From Arthrobacter globiformis (GTDB lineage: Bacteria; Actinomycetota; Actinomycetes; Actinomycetales; Micrococcaceae), in assembly GCF_030817195.1 (NCBI RefSeq), contig NZ_JAUSYZ010000001.1, forward strand, positions 3,906,001 to 3,970,000: 64,000 bases of DNA, written 5' to 3'. Positions 21,414 to 31,276 of the stretch are shown here, one piece after another (within the stretch, counting starts at the first letter, position 1; every line of letters starts with the position of its first letter). The notes beneath the pieces were generated by a model. That model searched no databases, was not told where the DNA came from, and was given only the letters and a program-made list of their open reading frames with translations. Both the position numbers and the translations under genes were made by a program.

Positions 21414-24395
21414 TCAGCTGCTGGGTGACGGCGTCGGCGTCGCGGACGGCGACGTCGGGCTGCTGGCAGTTCCGGTGCTGCCAAGCCTCCCCTCGGCGTC
21501 GAGCGCCTTCTTCAGCGCGTCTGACAGCTTCTTCTGCTGCTCGCCGTACGCCGCGAAGTCGCCCTTGGCCAGTGCTTCCTGGCCGGCCTTGATGGCCGCG
21601 TTGGCTTCATCCAGGGCTGCCTTCAGGGCCGCCTTGGCATCCGCTGAGCCCGTTGAAGGCGGCGTTTTGCCTGGAGACGTGGGTGTCTTGCCGTTGGTCG
21701 CGTCTCCGGCCTGGGCGCCTGACCGGCCACCAAACAGCTGGTTGAGGGCCTCGTCCAGGGTGGGCGCGAAGCCGATCTTGTCACCGAAGGCCACGAGCAC
21801 CCTCTGCAGGGTCGGGTAGGAGGTTTCACCCGTGGACTTGAGGTAGACAGGCTGGATGTAGAGCATGCCCCGGGCGGCGGGAAGTGTCAGCAGGTTGCCG
21901 TTGAGCACATCCGACGCACCCTGCCGCAACAGGTTCAGCGCCTGGGAGACTGCAGGGTCCGAGTTGAACTTGTTCTGCGCCTGGCCGGGGCCGGGCACCT
22001 GGGCTTCCGGCGGGACCTGCAGCAGCCGGAGCTGTCCGTAGTTCTCCGACTTCACGCCCTTCTTCGAGCCCGCGTCGGAATCGGCCGCGAGGAACCCATA
22101 GAGGACGTTGCGGGCGTTGTTGTTGACCACCTGCGGAATGTAGGAGGAGGTGAGCTGGAAGGCGGGGGCCTTCTGGTCGGGCATCTGCAGCGACATGTAG
22201 AACGGAGGCTGCTTGACTTCCTGGGACACGGTGGGATCGTTCGGAACGCTCCACGCGTCGTCGTTCTTGTAGAAGCTCACGGGATCGGTCACGTGGTAGC
22301 GGCCAAGGAGCTCACGCTGCACCTTAAACAGGTCCTCCGGGTAACGGACGTGGCTCATGACCGCGGCCGACATCTCCGAGTAGGGCTTCAGGGTGGAAGG
22401 GAACACCTTCTGCCAGGCCTTCAGGAGCGGATCCTGGTCATCCCAGGCATAGAGCGTGACGGAACCGTCGTAGGCGTCCACAGTGGCCTTGACCGAGTTG
22501 CGGATGTAGTTGACGGAGCTGTTGGGCAGTGCCACGTTGCGCCCTGCGGTGGTCTGTGAATCCGTGGTGGCGTCGGAGAGCTGCTCCTGCTGCGAGTACG
22601 GGTAGTACTGGCTGGTGGTGTAGCCGTCCACGATCCACTTGACCCGGCCGTCAACGACGGCGGGGTAGGCGTTGCCGTCGACCGTCAGGTACGGCGCCAC
22701 CTTCTGCACGCGTTCCCGAGGGTTGCGTTCGTACAGGATCTGGGAGGCGTCGTTCACGCCGTCGGACAGCAGTAGGTCGGAGGACTGGAACTTGATCGAG
22801 TACAGGACCTTGTTGAAGAAGCTGCCGACGTTCGGGCCGCCGTTTCCGGTGAAGGTGTACTGCGTCTCGCCGCCTTCCTTGGACGCCGGACGGTCCTGCT
22901 CACGGTGCGGTGCGCCTTCCGGGGCACCCACGATCGAGTACTCCGGGGAGTCCTCGCCGAAGTAGATGCGGGGCTCGTAGGTCGCGTCGGTGCCGAGGAC
23001 GCCGGTGGACGGGATGCCGGACTGCAGGAACTCCGGCTTTCCGTCGACCGTGAACTTGTTGCCCTTCGCGGCAACAACACCGTAGCCGTGGGTGTAGACG
23101 ACGTGGCGGTTCAGCCAGGATTGCTGGTCGGCGGCGAGGCCGTCCGGGTTCAGCTCGCGCACCGCGATGACGGTGTCTTGCATCTTGCCATCCACCATGT
23201 ACCGGTCCACGTTGAGTGCCTTGGGGAACTGGTAGTACGGGCGGAACTGCTCAAGCTGCGAGAAGGCGTCCGAGATCAGGTTCGGATCCAGGAGCCGGAT
23301 GTTGGCAGTGGTCTGAGCGTCCGGGGCCAGGGCGCCGGCCGTGGTGGTGGTCGTGGCGTTGTACCGCTCCACCTTTACCTGGTCCAGGCCGTAGGCTGCC
23401 CGCGTCATGCCGATGTTGCGCTCGATGTACTTCCGTTCCAGGGTCTGCTCGGAAGGGCGGACCTGGAACTGCTGGATGACCCACGGGTAGACACCGCCGG
23501 CCAGGATGGAGGTGATGACCAGCATCGCCGTACCGATGACCGGAAGCCGCCACTTGCCGATGACGGCTGCGATGATGAAGAGGATGGCGACGAGGGCCGC
23601 CGCCACGGCCAGGATCGCCTTCGTGGGGATCACTGCGTTGACGTCGGTGTACAGGGCGCCTGCCCAGCGGCCGCCGCTGTTCTGCAGGGCGGAGTAGCGG
23701 TCCAGCCAGAAGTTGATGCCCAGCAGGATCAGGAATGAGGCGCCGGTGACGGCGAGGTGGATCTGCGCGGCACGGCTGGTGAAGATGCCACGTTCCATGA
23801 TCCTGATGCTGCCGTAGAGGTAGTGCGTGAGAATGCCCGCAATGCCGGCCACGATTGCCACGCTGATCAGGAACCCGGTGACGAAGCCCAGGAACGGCAG
23901 CGTCATCAGGTAGAAGCCGATGTCGAGCCCGAACTCAGGATCCTTCTGGCCGAAGGACTCCTGGTTGAAGAACAGCATTACCTTCTGCCACTGGCTGGAG
24001 GCGGCGCTGCCGGCGAAGAGCCCGAACAGCACGGGCAGCCCGATCATGACCACCCGCCGGACGGGTTCCAGCTGCGCCTGGTAGCGGTTGAGGTTATCCC
24101 GGATTTCGGAGTCCGGCGCGTACACCGGGCGGACGTGGTAGGCGATGCGGATCGCATAAAACACGGCCGCGAACATGAGGAGGAAGCCGGCGGCAAAAAT
24201 GGCGATCCTCGCCAGGTTCTCCGTCAGGAACACCTGGAAGTAGCCCAGCTGCTGGTACCACAGGACGTCCGTCCACACATTGGCGAAGAAGATGAACCCG
24301 ACAACAACCAGCGCAACGACGATGAGCGTGGGCGTTAAAGCACCGCGCCTTGTCTGGAGTTTTCCGGGCGGGGTGGGGCTGGCAGGACGGGACAA
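21414..24395 (-). CDS. UPF0182 family large membrane protein
   Basis: A 993-residue membrane protein of the actinobacterial UPF0182/COG1615 family, function unknown. The N-terminal third has about seven transmembrane segments, starting with TLIVVALVVVGFIFFANVWT and the family motif DVLWYQQLGYFQVFLTEN, then SQWQKVMLFFNQESFGQKDP. The large C-terminal part (about residue 320 on) should lie outside and carries family sequences such as ERNIGMTRAAYGLDQV, NRHVVYTHGYGVVAA and PEDLFKVQRELLGRYHVTDP. The C-terminus is an Ala/Lys helix and a Ser/Thr/Pro tail. Length is normal. The gene belongs to the core genome and marks the right edge of the inserted segment. Confidence 0.93.
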   Translation of the reverse strand: MSRPASPTPPGKLQTRRGALTPTLIVVALVVVGFIFFANVWTDVLWYQQLGYFQVFLTENLARIAIFAAGFLLMFAAVFYAIRIAYHVRPVYAPDSEIRDNLNRYQAQLEPVRRVVMIGLPVLFGLFAGSAASSQWQKVMLFFNQESFGQKDPEFGLDIGFYLMTLPFLGFVTGFLISVAIVAGIAGILTHYLYGSIRIMERGIFTSRAAQIHLAVTGASFLILLGINFWLDRYSALQNSGGRWAGALYTDVNAVIPTKAILAVAAALVAILFIIAAVIGKWRLPVIGTAMLVITSILAGGVYPWVIQQFQVRPSEQTLERKYIERNIGMTRAAYGLDQVKVERYNATTTTTAGALAPDAQTTANIRLLDPNLISDAFSQLEQFRPYYQFPKALNVDRYMVDGKMQDTVIAVRELNPDGLAADQQSWLNRHVVYTHGYGVVAAKGNKFTVDGKPEFLQSGIPSTGVLGTDATYEPRIYFGEDSPEYSIVGAPEGAPHREQDRPASKEGGETQYTFTGNGGPNVGSFFNKVLYSIKFQSSDLLLSDGVNDASQILYERNPRERVQKVAPYLTVDGNAYPAVVDGRVKWIVDGYTTSQYYPYSQQEQLSDATTDSQTTAGRNVALPNSSVNYIRNSVKATVDAYDGSVTLYAWDDQDPLLKAWQKVFPSTLKPYSEMSAAVMSHVRYPEDLFKVQRELLGRYHVTDPVSFYKNDDAWSVPNDPTVSQEVKQPPFYMSLQMPDQKAPAFQLTSSYIPQVVNNNARNVLYGFLAADSDAGSKKGVKSENYGQLRLLQVPPEAQVPGPGQAQNKFNSDPAVSQALNLLRQGASDVLNGNLLTLPAARGMLYIQPVYLKSTGETSYPTLQRVLVAFGDKIGFAPTLDEALNQLFGGRSGAQAGDATNGKTPTSPGKTPPSTGSADAKAALKAALDEANAAIKAGQEALAKGDFAAYGEQQKKLSDALKKALDAEGRLGSTGTASSPTSPSATPTPSPSS

Positions 24396-24524
24396 ACTCG
24401 TACCTCATAGCTTTTCAGTTGCTGATCTTTAATTTTAAGTTTTCAGTGGAGGGCCTGCATAGCGCCGGCACCGGCTGTCAATTAGTGCCACGAGCGGACC
24501 GGAGCCTTAGTTCCTCGATTTAGT

Positions 24525-25685
24525 CTAGTTGTTGGTGCAGCCCGGAAGTCCCGACGTGTCGGCACCCTTGGCGGCCAGCTCGACGGCGGACTTTGCTTCG
24601 TCCAGGTTTTCCACCTTGACCACCTGCAGGCCATCCGGAACATGCCCCGCAACCTCGGCGCAGTTCGCCGCCGGGGCCAGGAACATAGAGGCGCCGTCAG
24701 CCCGGGCACCGTGCATTTTCACCGCGATACCGCCGATCGGGCCCACCACGCCGTCGGGGCTGATGGTGCCGGTTCCCGCGATGTGCTTTCCGCCGGTGAG
24801 ATCCCCGGGCGTCAGGGTGTCCATGATTCCCAGGGCGAACATCATCCCGGCGCTCGGGCCGCCCACCTTGTCCAGGGAGATCTTCACGTCGAACGGGAAA
24901 GTGAAGCGGTACTGCAGCAGTACGCCCAGGATGTACCGTCCGGACGGGTTCTTCGCCGGCGTCACGGTTTCCGTGACCTGTTTGCCGTCCCGGCTTACGA
25001 CGACGACGGCGGGCTTCCCCTTTCCGGCGGCCAGTTCTTCCTGGATCACCTCCAGCGACGTGACAGGTTTGGCGTTGATGGACGTGAAGACGTCACCCTT
25101 CTGCAACTTGCCCTGCGCGGCCGAGCCCTCGGACAGGTCCGCCACTTCGAGCTTCTGCCCGTAAGGAATATCGAGCCCCTTCAGGGCCGCCGCCACAGCG
25201 TTCTCCTGCGACGTGGCCATGGCCACGGCACTTTCCTGCTGTGATTCCTCCTTGGTTACGCCCGTCGGGAAGATCAGTTCCTCGGGGTACACCGCCTTGG
25301 AGTCGTCAAGCCACGCCGAGAACGCCTCAAAGACGCTGACGGGACCGTTGGGACCGCCGTCGACATAGACAGTGGTGAGATCGAGGTTTCCCTTGGCCGG
25401 GAACGTCTCACGGCCGGAAACGCTGATCACGGGCTTCGTATTTTCCGTGCCCAGTGTGTTGAACGTGGGCCCGGGCGATTCCACCACATACGGGACCGGC
25501 AGGACCGCCGCCGTCACGCCCAGCCCGAGCGCAAGAAGCCCGGACAGTGCCATCGCGGAGATGCGGGGATCCCTGCCCCGGGCACGCCGGGACCGGCGGG
25601 AATCCTCAGTTCCCTCGGGATTCCCGCCACCGGCGGCGGGCGCCGGGGACTCCTCTGCGGGCTGGCCGCCCTTGGTAATCGTCAC
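24525..25685 (-). CDS. Membrane-anchored PDZ / Lon-type (S16) serine protease
   Basis: A 386-residue YlbL-like protease. A cytoplasmic basic tail (RRSRRARGRDPR) precedes one transmembrane helix (ISAMALSGLLALGLGVTAAV). The extracytoplasmic part has a PDZ domain (VADLSEGSAAQGKLQKGDVF and SLEVIQEELAAGKGK). The C-terminal Lon protease domain carries catalytic Ser in VGGPSAGMMFAL and Lys in GGIAVKMHGARADG, so the Ser-Lys dyad is intact. I prefer the GTG at 25685 with AGAGG upstream over more distal in-frame starts at 25757. It is expected to degrade envelope proteins. The UPF0182 gene follows on the same strand, 130 bp away. Confidence 0.9.
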   Translation of the reverse strand: MTITKGGQPAEESPAPAAGGGNPEGTEDSRRSRRARGRDPRISAMALSGLLALGLGVTAAVLPVPYVVESPGPTFNTLGTENTKPVISVSGRETFPAKGNLDLTTVYVDGGPNGPVSVFEAFSAWLDDSKAVYPEELIFPTGVTKEESQQESAVAMATSQENAVAAALKGLDIPYGQKLEVADLSEGSAAQGKLQKGDVFTSINAKPVTSLEVIQEELAAGKGKPAVVVVSRDGKQVTETVTPAKNPSGRYILGVLLQYRFTFPFDVKISLDKVGGPSAGMMFALGIMDTLTPGDLTGGKHIAGTGTISPDGVVGPIGGIAVKMHGARADGASMFLAPAANCAEVAGHVPDGLQVVKVENLDEAKSAVELAAKGADTSGLPGCTNN

Positions 25686-25908
25686 TGAAGGACCTCTCCG
25701 CACCGCGTCGTTCAGCGCTGCACCGCGGCCGCAGCCCGGCGGACGGCCGGGGCGCAACCTACATACGTTCCGGCTTCTAACACTACGCGTCCCGGCCTGG
25801 CGTTAGCTCTTTGCCTACAGCGAACGTCCCTGCTTTCGGCAGACAGCCGCTCCCGCACAGGGGTAGCGTGAAGTTTGATCAATAGTCACACCGACGATCG
25901 GCGAGATC

Positions 25909-27351
25909 ATGACCTCCAATCCACTCAATCCGTCCAACGGCGACGAAAATCCAAAGGATCCGCTGGCGGAGATGCTGCAGAACCTCATGGGCGGCAAGGG
26001 CCTGGGTGACATCGACCCCGCCGAACTGGCCAAAGCCGCCGGGCTGCCCAACGATCCCAACCTGCTGGCCCAGATGTTCTCCCAGGTGCAGGCCATGATG
26101 AGCGCGCCCTCGGAAGGCCCCGTCAACTGGAAGCTCGCCCACGACAACGCCCGCCGCGTGGCTGCCGGCAGCTCCGACCCCTCCGTCACGTCCGCACAGT
26201 CCCGCGAAGTGGATGAGGCGCTGCGGCTTGCAGAGCTCTGGCTGGACCAGGTCACGGACCTGCCCGCTACCGGCCTCATCGGCAAGGCGTGGTCCCGCGC
26301 CGAATGGGTGGAGGAAACACTCGGCACCTGGAAGCGGCTGACGGAGCCCGTGGCCAACAGCGTGGCCAACGCCCTCTCCACCGCCATGACGGAGCAGATG
26401 CCGGAGGAGATGAAGTCCATGATGGGCGGCGCCTCGTCCATGCTGCAGAACGTGGGTGGCGCCATCTTCGGCATGCAGCTGGGCCAGGCCATCGGAGCAC
26501 TCTCCACCGACGTGGTCAGCTCCACGGACATCGGCGTTCCGCTGGCCGACCTGGAGATGGCGCTGCTTCCCGGCAACGTGACCAAGTTCGGCGAGGGGCT
26601 CAGCCTTCCCGAAAACGACATCCGGCTCTTCCTTGCCGTCCGCGAGGCGGCCCACGCCCGTCTGTTCGTCCAGGTTCCGTGGCTTCGCGGCCATCTGCTG
26701 GGTGCCATTGAGGCCTACGCCCGCGGCATCCACATCGACACGTCGCGGATCGAGGAGCTCGCCCGGGACCTTGACCCGAGCAACCCGGAGGGTATCCAGG
26801 AGGCCCTGTCGCAGGGCGTTTTCATGCCGCAGCGCACACCGGAACAGGACCAGGCACTGCAGAAGCTGGAGACTGCGCTGGCCCTCGTCGAGGGCTGGGT
26901 GGACGAGCTCACCGCTGCGGCCACGGAAAAGGTGCTTCCCTCCGCGGCGGCGCTCCGCGAAACGGTCCGCCGCCGCCGCGCCACTGGCGGCCCCGCGGAA
27001 CATGCGTTCGCGTCCCTCGTCGGGCTGGAACTGCGGCCCCGCCGCCTCCGCGAAGCCGCCACGCTGTGGGCATCGCTCAAGGCCGAGCGCGGCATCGACG
27101 GCCGCGACGCCATCTGGAAGCATCCCGACCTGCTCCCCACTGCCGATGATCTTGACGATCCCAAGGGATTCAGCGAACGCCGGAAGCTCGCCGAGGCCAG
27201 TGACAGCGAAGTGGACGACGCCCTCCAGAAGCTGCTGAACGGGGGCTTTGACAGCCCCGCCCACACCGACGGCGAAAAGACTGACGGCGACGAGGGCGAC
27301 GGCGACGGCGAAAAGGCCGGCGGCGACGAGGGCGACGCTCCGAAGAGCTAG
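25909..27351 (+). CDS. Zinc-dependent metalloprotease-like protein (DUF2342)
   Basis: A 480-residue protein of the actinobacterial DUF2342 family, annotated in the family as zinc-dependent hydrolase or metalloprotease. Visible family parts are the N-terminal PLAEMLQNLMGGKGLGDID helix region, the central GGAIFGMQLGQAIGALSTDV glycine-rich helix, and the putative metal-binding segment VREAAHARLFVQVPWLRGHL, with EGWVDEL further on. The last 40 residues are an acidic repeat of Asp-Gly-Glu-Lys blocks, added to the family core. No signal peptide, so cytoplasmic. The reaction is unknown to me and catalysis is inferred from family naming. Confidence 0.82.
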   Translation: MTSNPLNPSNGDENPKDPLAEMLQNLMGGKGLGDIDPAELAKAAGLPNDPNLLAQMFSQVQAMMSAPSEGPVNWKLAHDNARRVAAGSSDPSVTSAQSREVDEALRLAELWLDQVTDLPATGLIGKAWSRAEWVEETLGTWKRLTEPVANSVANALSTAMTEQMPEEMKSMMGGASSMLQNVGGAIFGMQLGQAIGALSTDVVSSTDIGVPLADLEMALLPGNVTKFGEGLSLPENDIRLFLAVREAAHARLFVQVPWLRGHLLGAIEAYARGIHIDTSRIEELARDLDPSNPEGIQEALSQGVFMPQRTPEQDQALQKLETALALVEGWVDELTAAATEKVLPSAAALRETVRRRRATGGPAEHAFASLVGLELRPRRLREAATLWASLKAERGIDGRDAIWKHPDLLPTADDLDDPKGFSERRKLAEASDSEVDDALQKLLNGGFDSPAHTDGEKTDGDEGDGDGEKAGGDEGDAPKS

Positions 27352-27360
27352 GCCTACCCC

Positions 27361-27405
27361 CCGCTGGTTGAGCTTGTCGAAACCATTCCGGAGCTCACCC
27401 AGCGG
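27361..27405. terminator. Hairpin between convergent genes containing a Micrococcales repeat motif
   Basis: CCGCTGGTTGAGCT (27361-27374) pairs with AGCTCACCCAGCGG (27392-27405) with one mismatch. It lies between the convergent DUF2342 and metallopeptidase genes and can end transcription in both directions. The segment GGTTGAGCTTGTCGAAACC inside it resembles a short motif I recall as dispersed in related actinobacterial genomes; only this copy is in the window. Confidence 0.6.
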
Positions 27406-27408
27406 TCT

Positions 27409-28005
27409 TTAAAGAGCCGGTTCCTCTGCTTCACCGGCCGCGAGGCCGCGCGACGTGGCAAACGACACACCCTCCAGGAAAGCCTTGGCACGTTCCGTTT
27501 CGGGATAAGCCTCCAGCAGTTTCCAGAACGCCGCGTTATGTCCAGCCACCAGCAGGTGCGCCAGTTCATGCAGCAGCACATAGTCGATGACCCACTGCGG
27601 CATGGGCCGGAGCTTGTCTGACAGCCGGATGGACCCGTCCGAGGGGGTGGCTGAGCCCCAGCGGGAGTTTTGGTTGCTGACCCACCGGACCGACGTCGGG
27701 GCCGACCTGCCGCCGAGGTACCTGGCCGAGAGCTCCGCAGCGTGGGCGGCCAGCGCCGCGTCCGAGGAAGGCCGCCGCCCCGCACCGCTGGAACGCTTCT
27801 CCCCCTGGGTCCGGAGCTTCTCCAGCATCCGGTGAACCCAGTCCGCTTCCTGCGCCCTGCTGAAATGGGCGGGGATTGCGACGACGGCGGTGCCGTTCTC
27901 CCAGAAGGCTGCGACTGTGCGGCGGCGGCGGGCGGAGCGGCGGACCTCTACCGGAGCCCCTTCGTGGGTGGTCAGGGGCGTGAGGGTCTGTTGTTTTCCG
28001 GGCAT
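27409..28005 (-). CDS. YgjP-type M48/SprT-like zinc metallopeptidase
   Basis: A 198-residue cytoplasmic protein of the DUF45/YgjP family. The zinc motif HELAHLLVAGHNAAFW (two His, Glu catalytic base, third His) is intact at about residues 147-162. The upstream LGGRSAPTSVRWVSNQNSRWGSAT region is the typical lead-in. The ATG (28003-28005) overlaps the uvrD2 stop codon in a TGATG junction, so it is translationally coupled to the helicase gene. Substrates of this family are poorly known. The link with DNA repair is suggested only by context (SprT/Spartan relatives act on DNA-protein crosslinks). Confidence 0.85.
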   Translation of the reverse strand: MPGKQQTLTPLTTHEGAPVEVRRSARRRRTVAAFWENGTAVVAIPAHFSRAQEADWVHRMLEKLRTQGEKRSSGAGRRPSSDAALAAHAAELSARYLGGRSAPTSVRWVSNQNSRWGSATPSDGSIRLSDKLRPMPQWVIDYVLLHELAHLLVAGHNAAFWKLLEAYPETERAKAFLEGVSFATSRGLAAGEAEEPAL

Positions 28006-30137
28006 CAGAACGTGCTGCTTTCCGTCAGCACCGCGAGGACTGCTTCGCCGTACCGCTCCAGTTTGGACGGGCCAACGCCGGCAAGCCTGGCCAGTTCCTC
28101 AAGGGAGGACGGCCGGGCCTCGGCGATGGCGGTGAGGGTTGCGTCGGTGAAAACCACGAAGGCCGGGACATCGGCGGACTGCGCCACATCCTTGCGCCAC
28201 TCACGGAGGGCGTTGAACGTCTGCTCTTCATAGCTGGGCGGGCATTGGCTGCAGCGCCCCACCTTCCGCTCGGCTCCGCTGGCCAGCATGCTGCCGCAGA
28301 CGCGGCAGGATGCCGGGGCGGCCGCCTTGCGGCGCGGCGCTGCTCCCCTCCCCCGGGCGGCAGAGCTTGCCACCGAGTCCGGGCGCAGCCCGTCGAGGAA
28401 GCGGGACGGCTTCCGGTTGGCGCGGCCCCCGGGGGTCCGGGCGGTGGACCAGGAGAGGGACAGGTGCTCGCGGGCGCGGGTGATGCCCACATAGAGCAGC
28501 CGGCGTTCCTCGTCCACCGCGGCGGGAGTGTCTGCAAAGGAGATGGGCATGAGGCCTTCGCTCATCCCCACGAGGAATACCGCGTCCCATTCAAGGCCCT
28601 TCGCCGCGTGCAGGGACGCCAGCGTGACCCCTTGGACGGTGGGGGCGTGCTGGGCAACGGAGCGCTCCTGTAGCTCGTTGACAAAGTCAGCCAGGCCGAA
28701 CTGCGGCCCCCGGTTCTGCGCCAGCTCGTCCGCCAGGGCCACGAGCGCGGCAAGGGATTCCCAGCGTTCCCGCAGGGCGCCGCCACTGTGCGGAGCTGTG
28801 TCCGTGTAGCCAAGTGACGCGACGATGTCGCGCACCAGCTGCCCCAGCGGCTGGGGCTCGGACTCGGAGACGGCACGGGTGGCCGCCCGCAGCTGGAGGA
28901 TCGCGTCACGGACCTCCTTCCGCGCAAAGAACCGCTCGCCGCCGCGCAGTTGGTAGCCGATCCCGGCGGATGCCAGAGCCTGTTCGTAGGCTTCTGACTG
29001 GCCGTTGGTGCGGAACAGGACAGCGATCTCACTCGCCGGCACGCCGTCGTCGAGGAGGGTGCGGATCTTGCCCGCGACCGTTGCAGCCTCGGCTTCGTCG
29101 TCCGTGCATTCAGTGAATTGCGGCTGGGGTCCCGGGTTCCGCTGGGCCACCAGCTTCAGCGGCGCGGCCCACGCGGCGTCGGCCGCCGGGCCACCACTCC
29201 GCCGTGAGGCCAGCAGATCGTTGGCCAGCTTGACCACCTGCGGAGTGGACCGGTAGTCCCGGACCAGCTTGACCACGTTCGCGTCCGGGTACTGGGCCTT
29301 GAATCCGAGGAGGTGCTTCGGGGACGCTCCCGTGAACGAGTAGATGGTCTGGCTGGCGTCACCCACGACGCACAGTTCGTTGCGGCCGCCAAGCCACAGT
29401 TCCAGGAGCCGCTGCTGCAGCGGGGAAACGTCCTGATATTCGTCCACCACGAAGTGCCGGTACTGCTCCCGGACCGTCGCCGCCACCTTTGGGTCTTCCT
29501 GCAGGATGCCCACGGTAATCAGGAGGACGTCCTCGAAGTCGATAACGTTGCGGTCGGTTTTGACGTCCTCGTAAGCCTGGAACACGCGGGCCACGGCGGT
29601 GAGGTCAAAGCCTCCCGGCGCGCCCCTGTCCTGTGCGTTTTCCAGGTAGTTGGCGGGGGTGAGCATGGATACCTTGGCCCACTCGATTTCGGACGCCAGG
29701 TCCCGGATAGAGGCACGGTCGGTGCTCAGCCGAAGCCGGCGGGCGGCCTCGGCGATCATCTGCGCCTTGTGGTCCAGCAGGTTGGGCAGCGCCCCGCCCA
29801 CCGCCTGCGGCCAGAAGAACTGCAGCTGCCGCAACGCGGCCGCGTGGAACGTCCTGGCCTGCACGTTTCCGACCCCGAGGTCGCGGAGGCGGCTGCGCAT
29901 TTCCGCTGCCGCACGCGCCGTGAACGTGACCGCCAGCAGCCGCTGCGGGCTGTACACCCCCGAGTGCACGCCGTAGGCGATCCTGTGGGTGATGGCGCGG
30001 GTCTTGCCGGTGCCGGCTCCGGCGAGCACGCAGAGCGGACCGGTCAGGGTGGTGGCCACTTCCCGCTGCTCCGCGTCGAGGCCGCCAAGGATCCGGTCCT
30101 CCAGGGAGGCGTTGCCATCAGGATTTTCTGTCGTCAC
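28005..30137 (-). CDS. uvrD2: Superfamily 1 DNA helicase UvrD2 with HRDC domain
   Basis: A 710-residue 3'-5' helicase. Motifs: Walker A AGAGTGKTRAITHRI, motif Ia LLAVTFTARAAAEMRSRL, motif II VVDEYQDVSPLQQ, motif III GDASQTIYSFTGA, motif IV VKLVRDYRSTPQVV, and motifs V-VI VTLASLHAAKGLEWDAVFL and LLYVGITRAREHLSLSW. A four-cysteine zinc-binding linker (CRVCG and CSQC) precedes a C-terminal HRDC domain (about residues 635-705). That combination is typical of actinobacterial UvrD2, essential in mycobacteria. GTG start at 30137. Followed by a coupled metallopeptidase gene. Confidence 0.94.
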   Translation of the reverse strand: MTTENPDGNASLEDRILGGLDAEQREVATTLTGPLCVLAGAGTGKTRAITHRIAYGVHSGVYSPQRLLAVTFTARAAAEMRSRLRDLGVGNVQARTFHAAALRQLQFFWPQAVGGALPNLLDHKAQMIAEAARRLRLSTDRASIRDLASEIEWAKVSMLTPANYLENAQDRGAPGGFDLTAVARVFQAYEDVKTDRNVIDFEDVLLITVGILQEDPKVAATVREQYRHFVVDEYQDVSPLQQRLLELWLGGRNELCVVGDASQTIYSFTGASPKHLLGFKAQYPDANVVKLVRDYRSTPQVVKLANDLLASRRSGGPAADAAWAAPLKLVAQRNPGPQPQFTECTDDEAEAATVAGKIRTLLDDGVPASEIAVLFRTNGQSEAYEQALASAGIGYQLRGGERFFARKEVRDAILQLRAATRAVSESEPQPLGQLVRDIVASLGYTDTAPHSGGALRERWESLAALVALADELAQNRGPQFGLADFVNELQERSVAQHAPTVQGVTLASLHAAKGLEWDAVFLVGMSEGLMPISFADTPAAVDEERRLLYVGITRAREHLSLSWSTARTPGGRANRKPSRFLDGLRPDSVASSAARGRGAAPRRKAAAPASCRVCGSMLASGAERKVGRCSQCPPSYEEQTFNALREWRKDVAQSADVPAFVVFTDATLTAIAEARPSSLEELARLAGVGPSKLERYGEAVLAVLTESSTF

Positions 30138-30223
30138 TTCTTGCTGCTTGCTTTATGGGGATGGATGGGCCGCTCCGCCTTGGAGGCGTCGACGGGAGGT
30201 GTGGTGCCAGCCGGCGTAACTGG

Positions 30224-31276
30224 TCAGCCGTCCACCGGACGGTCCTGGATCACGCCGCCGTACCAGTGCTCAATGAGGGACCGGGCGATGGAGAGCCTGG
30301 TGGAGATGACGATTTCACCGCTGAGCACGGCCTCCTGGACTTCCTCCCGGCTGAACCAGCGCGCCCTGGTAACCTCGACGCCGTCGGGCTTTGCTTCTGT
30401 GTCGTCGGTGACGGCTGTAAAGCCGAGCATGAGGGACGCCGGGAACGGCCACGACTGGGAGCCGAGGTACTGGCACGCCTTGACCCGCACGCCCACCTCT
30501 TCCTGGATTTCCCGGACCACGGCCTGTTCGAGGGATTCCCCGGGCTCGACGAATCCGGCCAGTGTGGAGTAGTTCTTTGCGTCCAGTGGACCGCCGCCGC
30601 CCAGCAGGACACGGCCATCCGGGCCAACCACAGTGACGATGATGGCCGGGTCCGTGCGCGGGTAGTGTTCGGAGGCGTCAGCCGGGCACCGCCGGACCCA
30701 TCCGCTGGCCTCCACATTTGTGACGGTGCCGCACCGCGGACAGTGGGTGTGGGTGGCGTGCCAGTTGGCAATGGCACTGGCCTCAACGAACAGTGCGGTG
30801 TGCGTCGCATCCAGTTGCGCGGCGACGTCGCGGAAGCCTTCCCAGGTGGCTCCGGCGGGCAAGCCGGCCAGACCGGGATCCACCGGTTCCGGCAGGATGA
30901 AAAGCAGGACGCCGGTTCCTGCGGGAAGGTCCTCGGAGCCGAGGGCCGCGCCGAGATAGATGATGTGCGCCGGACTGGACGCCGACCTCTTGAGACGGTC
31001 CAGCAACGGTCCGGCCTCTGCCAGGACGAGCGCGTCCCCGTGGACCAGCGCATGCCGGCCGGACAGGAGCATCGCCTTGGCGGTTCCCGCCGCCAGCAGC
31101 TCCGGAACGAGGCCGGGCCTCATCCGTTCAACCGACCCCCTGTTGACCATTGCGGGCCGAACCGGCAGCACGGTGTCGAAGAGATGGTTGGCGGGCAGTT
31201 CGCCTGCCGGCAGCTGATGTTCCGGCATGGTGCCCGCCGCTTGACCGACCGGCGCAGCGGCCTCCGCATGACTCAT
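30224..31276 (-). CDS. nudC: NAD+ diphosphatase / NADH pyrophosphatase
   Basis: A 350-residue Nudix hydrolase that splits NAD(H) into NMN and AMP and can remove NAD caps from RNA in bacteria. A four-cysteine zinc ribbon (HCPRCGTVTNVEASGWVRRC, only three Cys visible in this stretch) is followed by the Nudix box GFVEPGESLEQAVVREIQEE with VGV, intact in Gly, Arg and Glu positions. The downstream SQSWPFPASLMLGF is the NudC-specific SQPWPFPxS motif with one change (Pro to Ser). It starts at ATG 31276 and precedes uvrD2 by 86 bp on the same strand, the same order as in mycobacteria. Confidence 0.93.
   Translation of the reverse strand: MSHAEAAAPVGQAAGTMPEHQLPAGELPANHLFDTVLPVRPAMVNRGSVERMRPGLVPELLAAGTAKAMLLSGRHALVHGDALVLAEAGPLLDRLKRSASSPAHIIYLGAALGSEDLPAGTGVLLFILPEPVDPGLAGLPAGATWEGFRDVAAQLDATHTALFVEASAIANWHATHTHCPRCGTVTNVEASGWVRRCPADASEHYPRTDPAIIVTVVGPDGRVLLGGGGPLDAKNYSTLAGFVEPGESLEQAVVREIQEEVGVRVKACQYLGSQSWPFPASLMLGFTAVTDDTEAKPDGVEVTRARWFSREEVQEAVLSGEIVISTRLSIARSLIEHWYGGVIQDRPVDG

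Noticed and set aside
25879..27264. Long minus-strand open frame of 461 codons opposite the DUF2342 gene
   Set aside because: It mirrors the real gene in another frame. The plus-strand protein has clear family features; the antisense product is a low-complexity Gly/Arg/His mix typical of GC-rich shadows.
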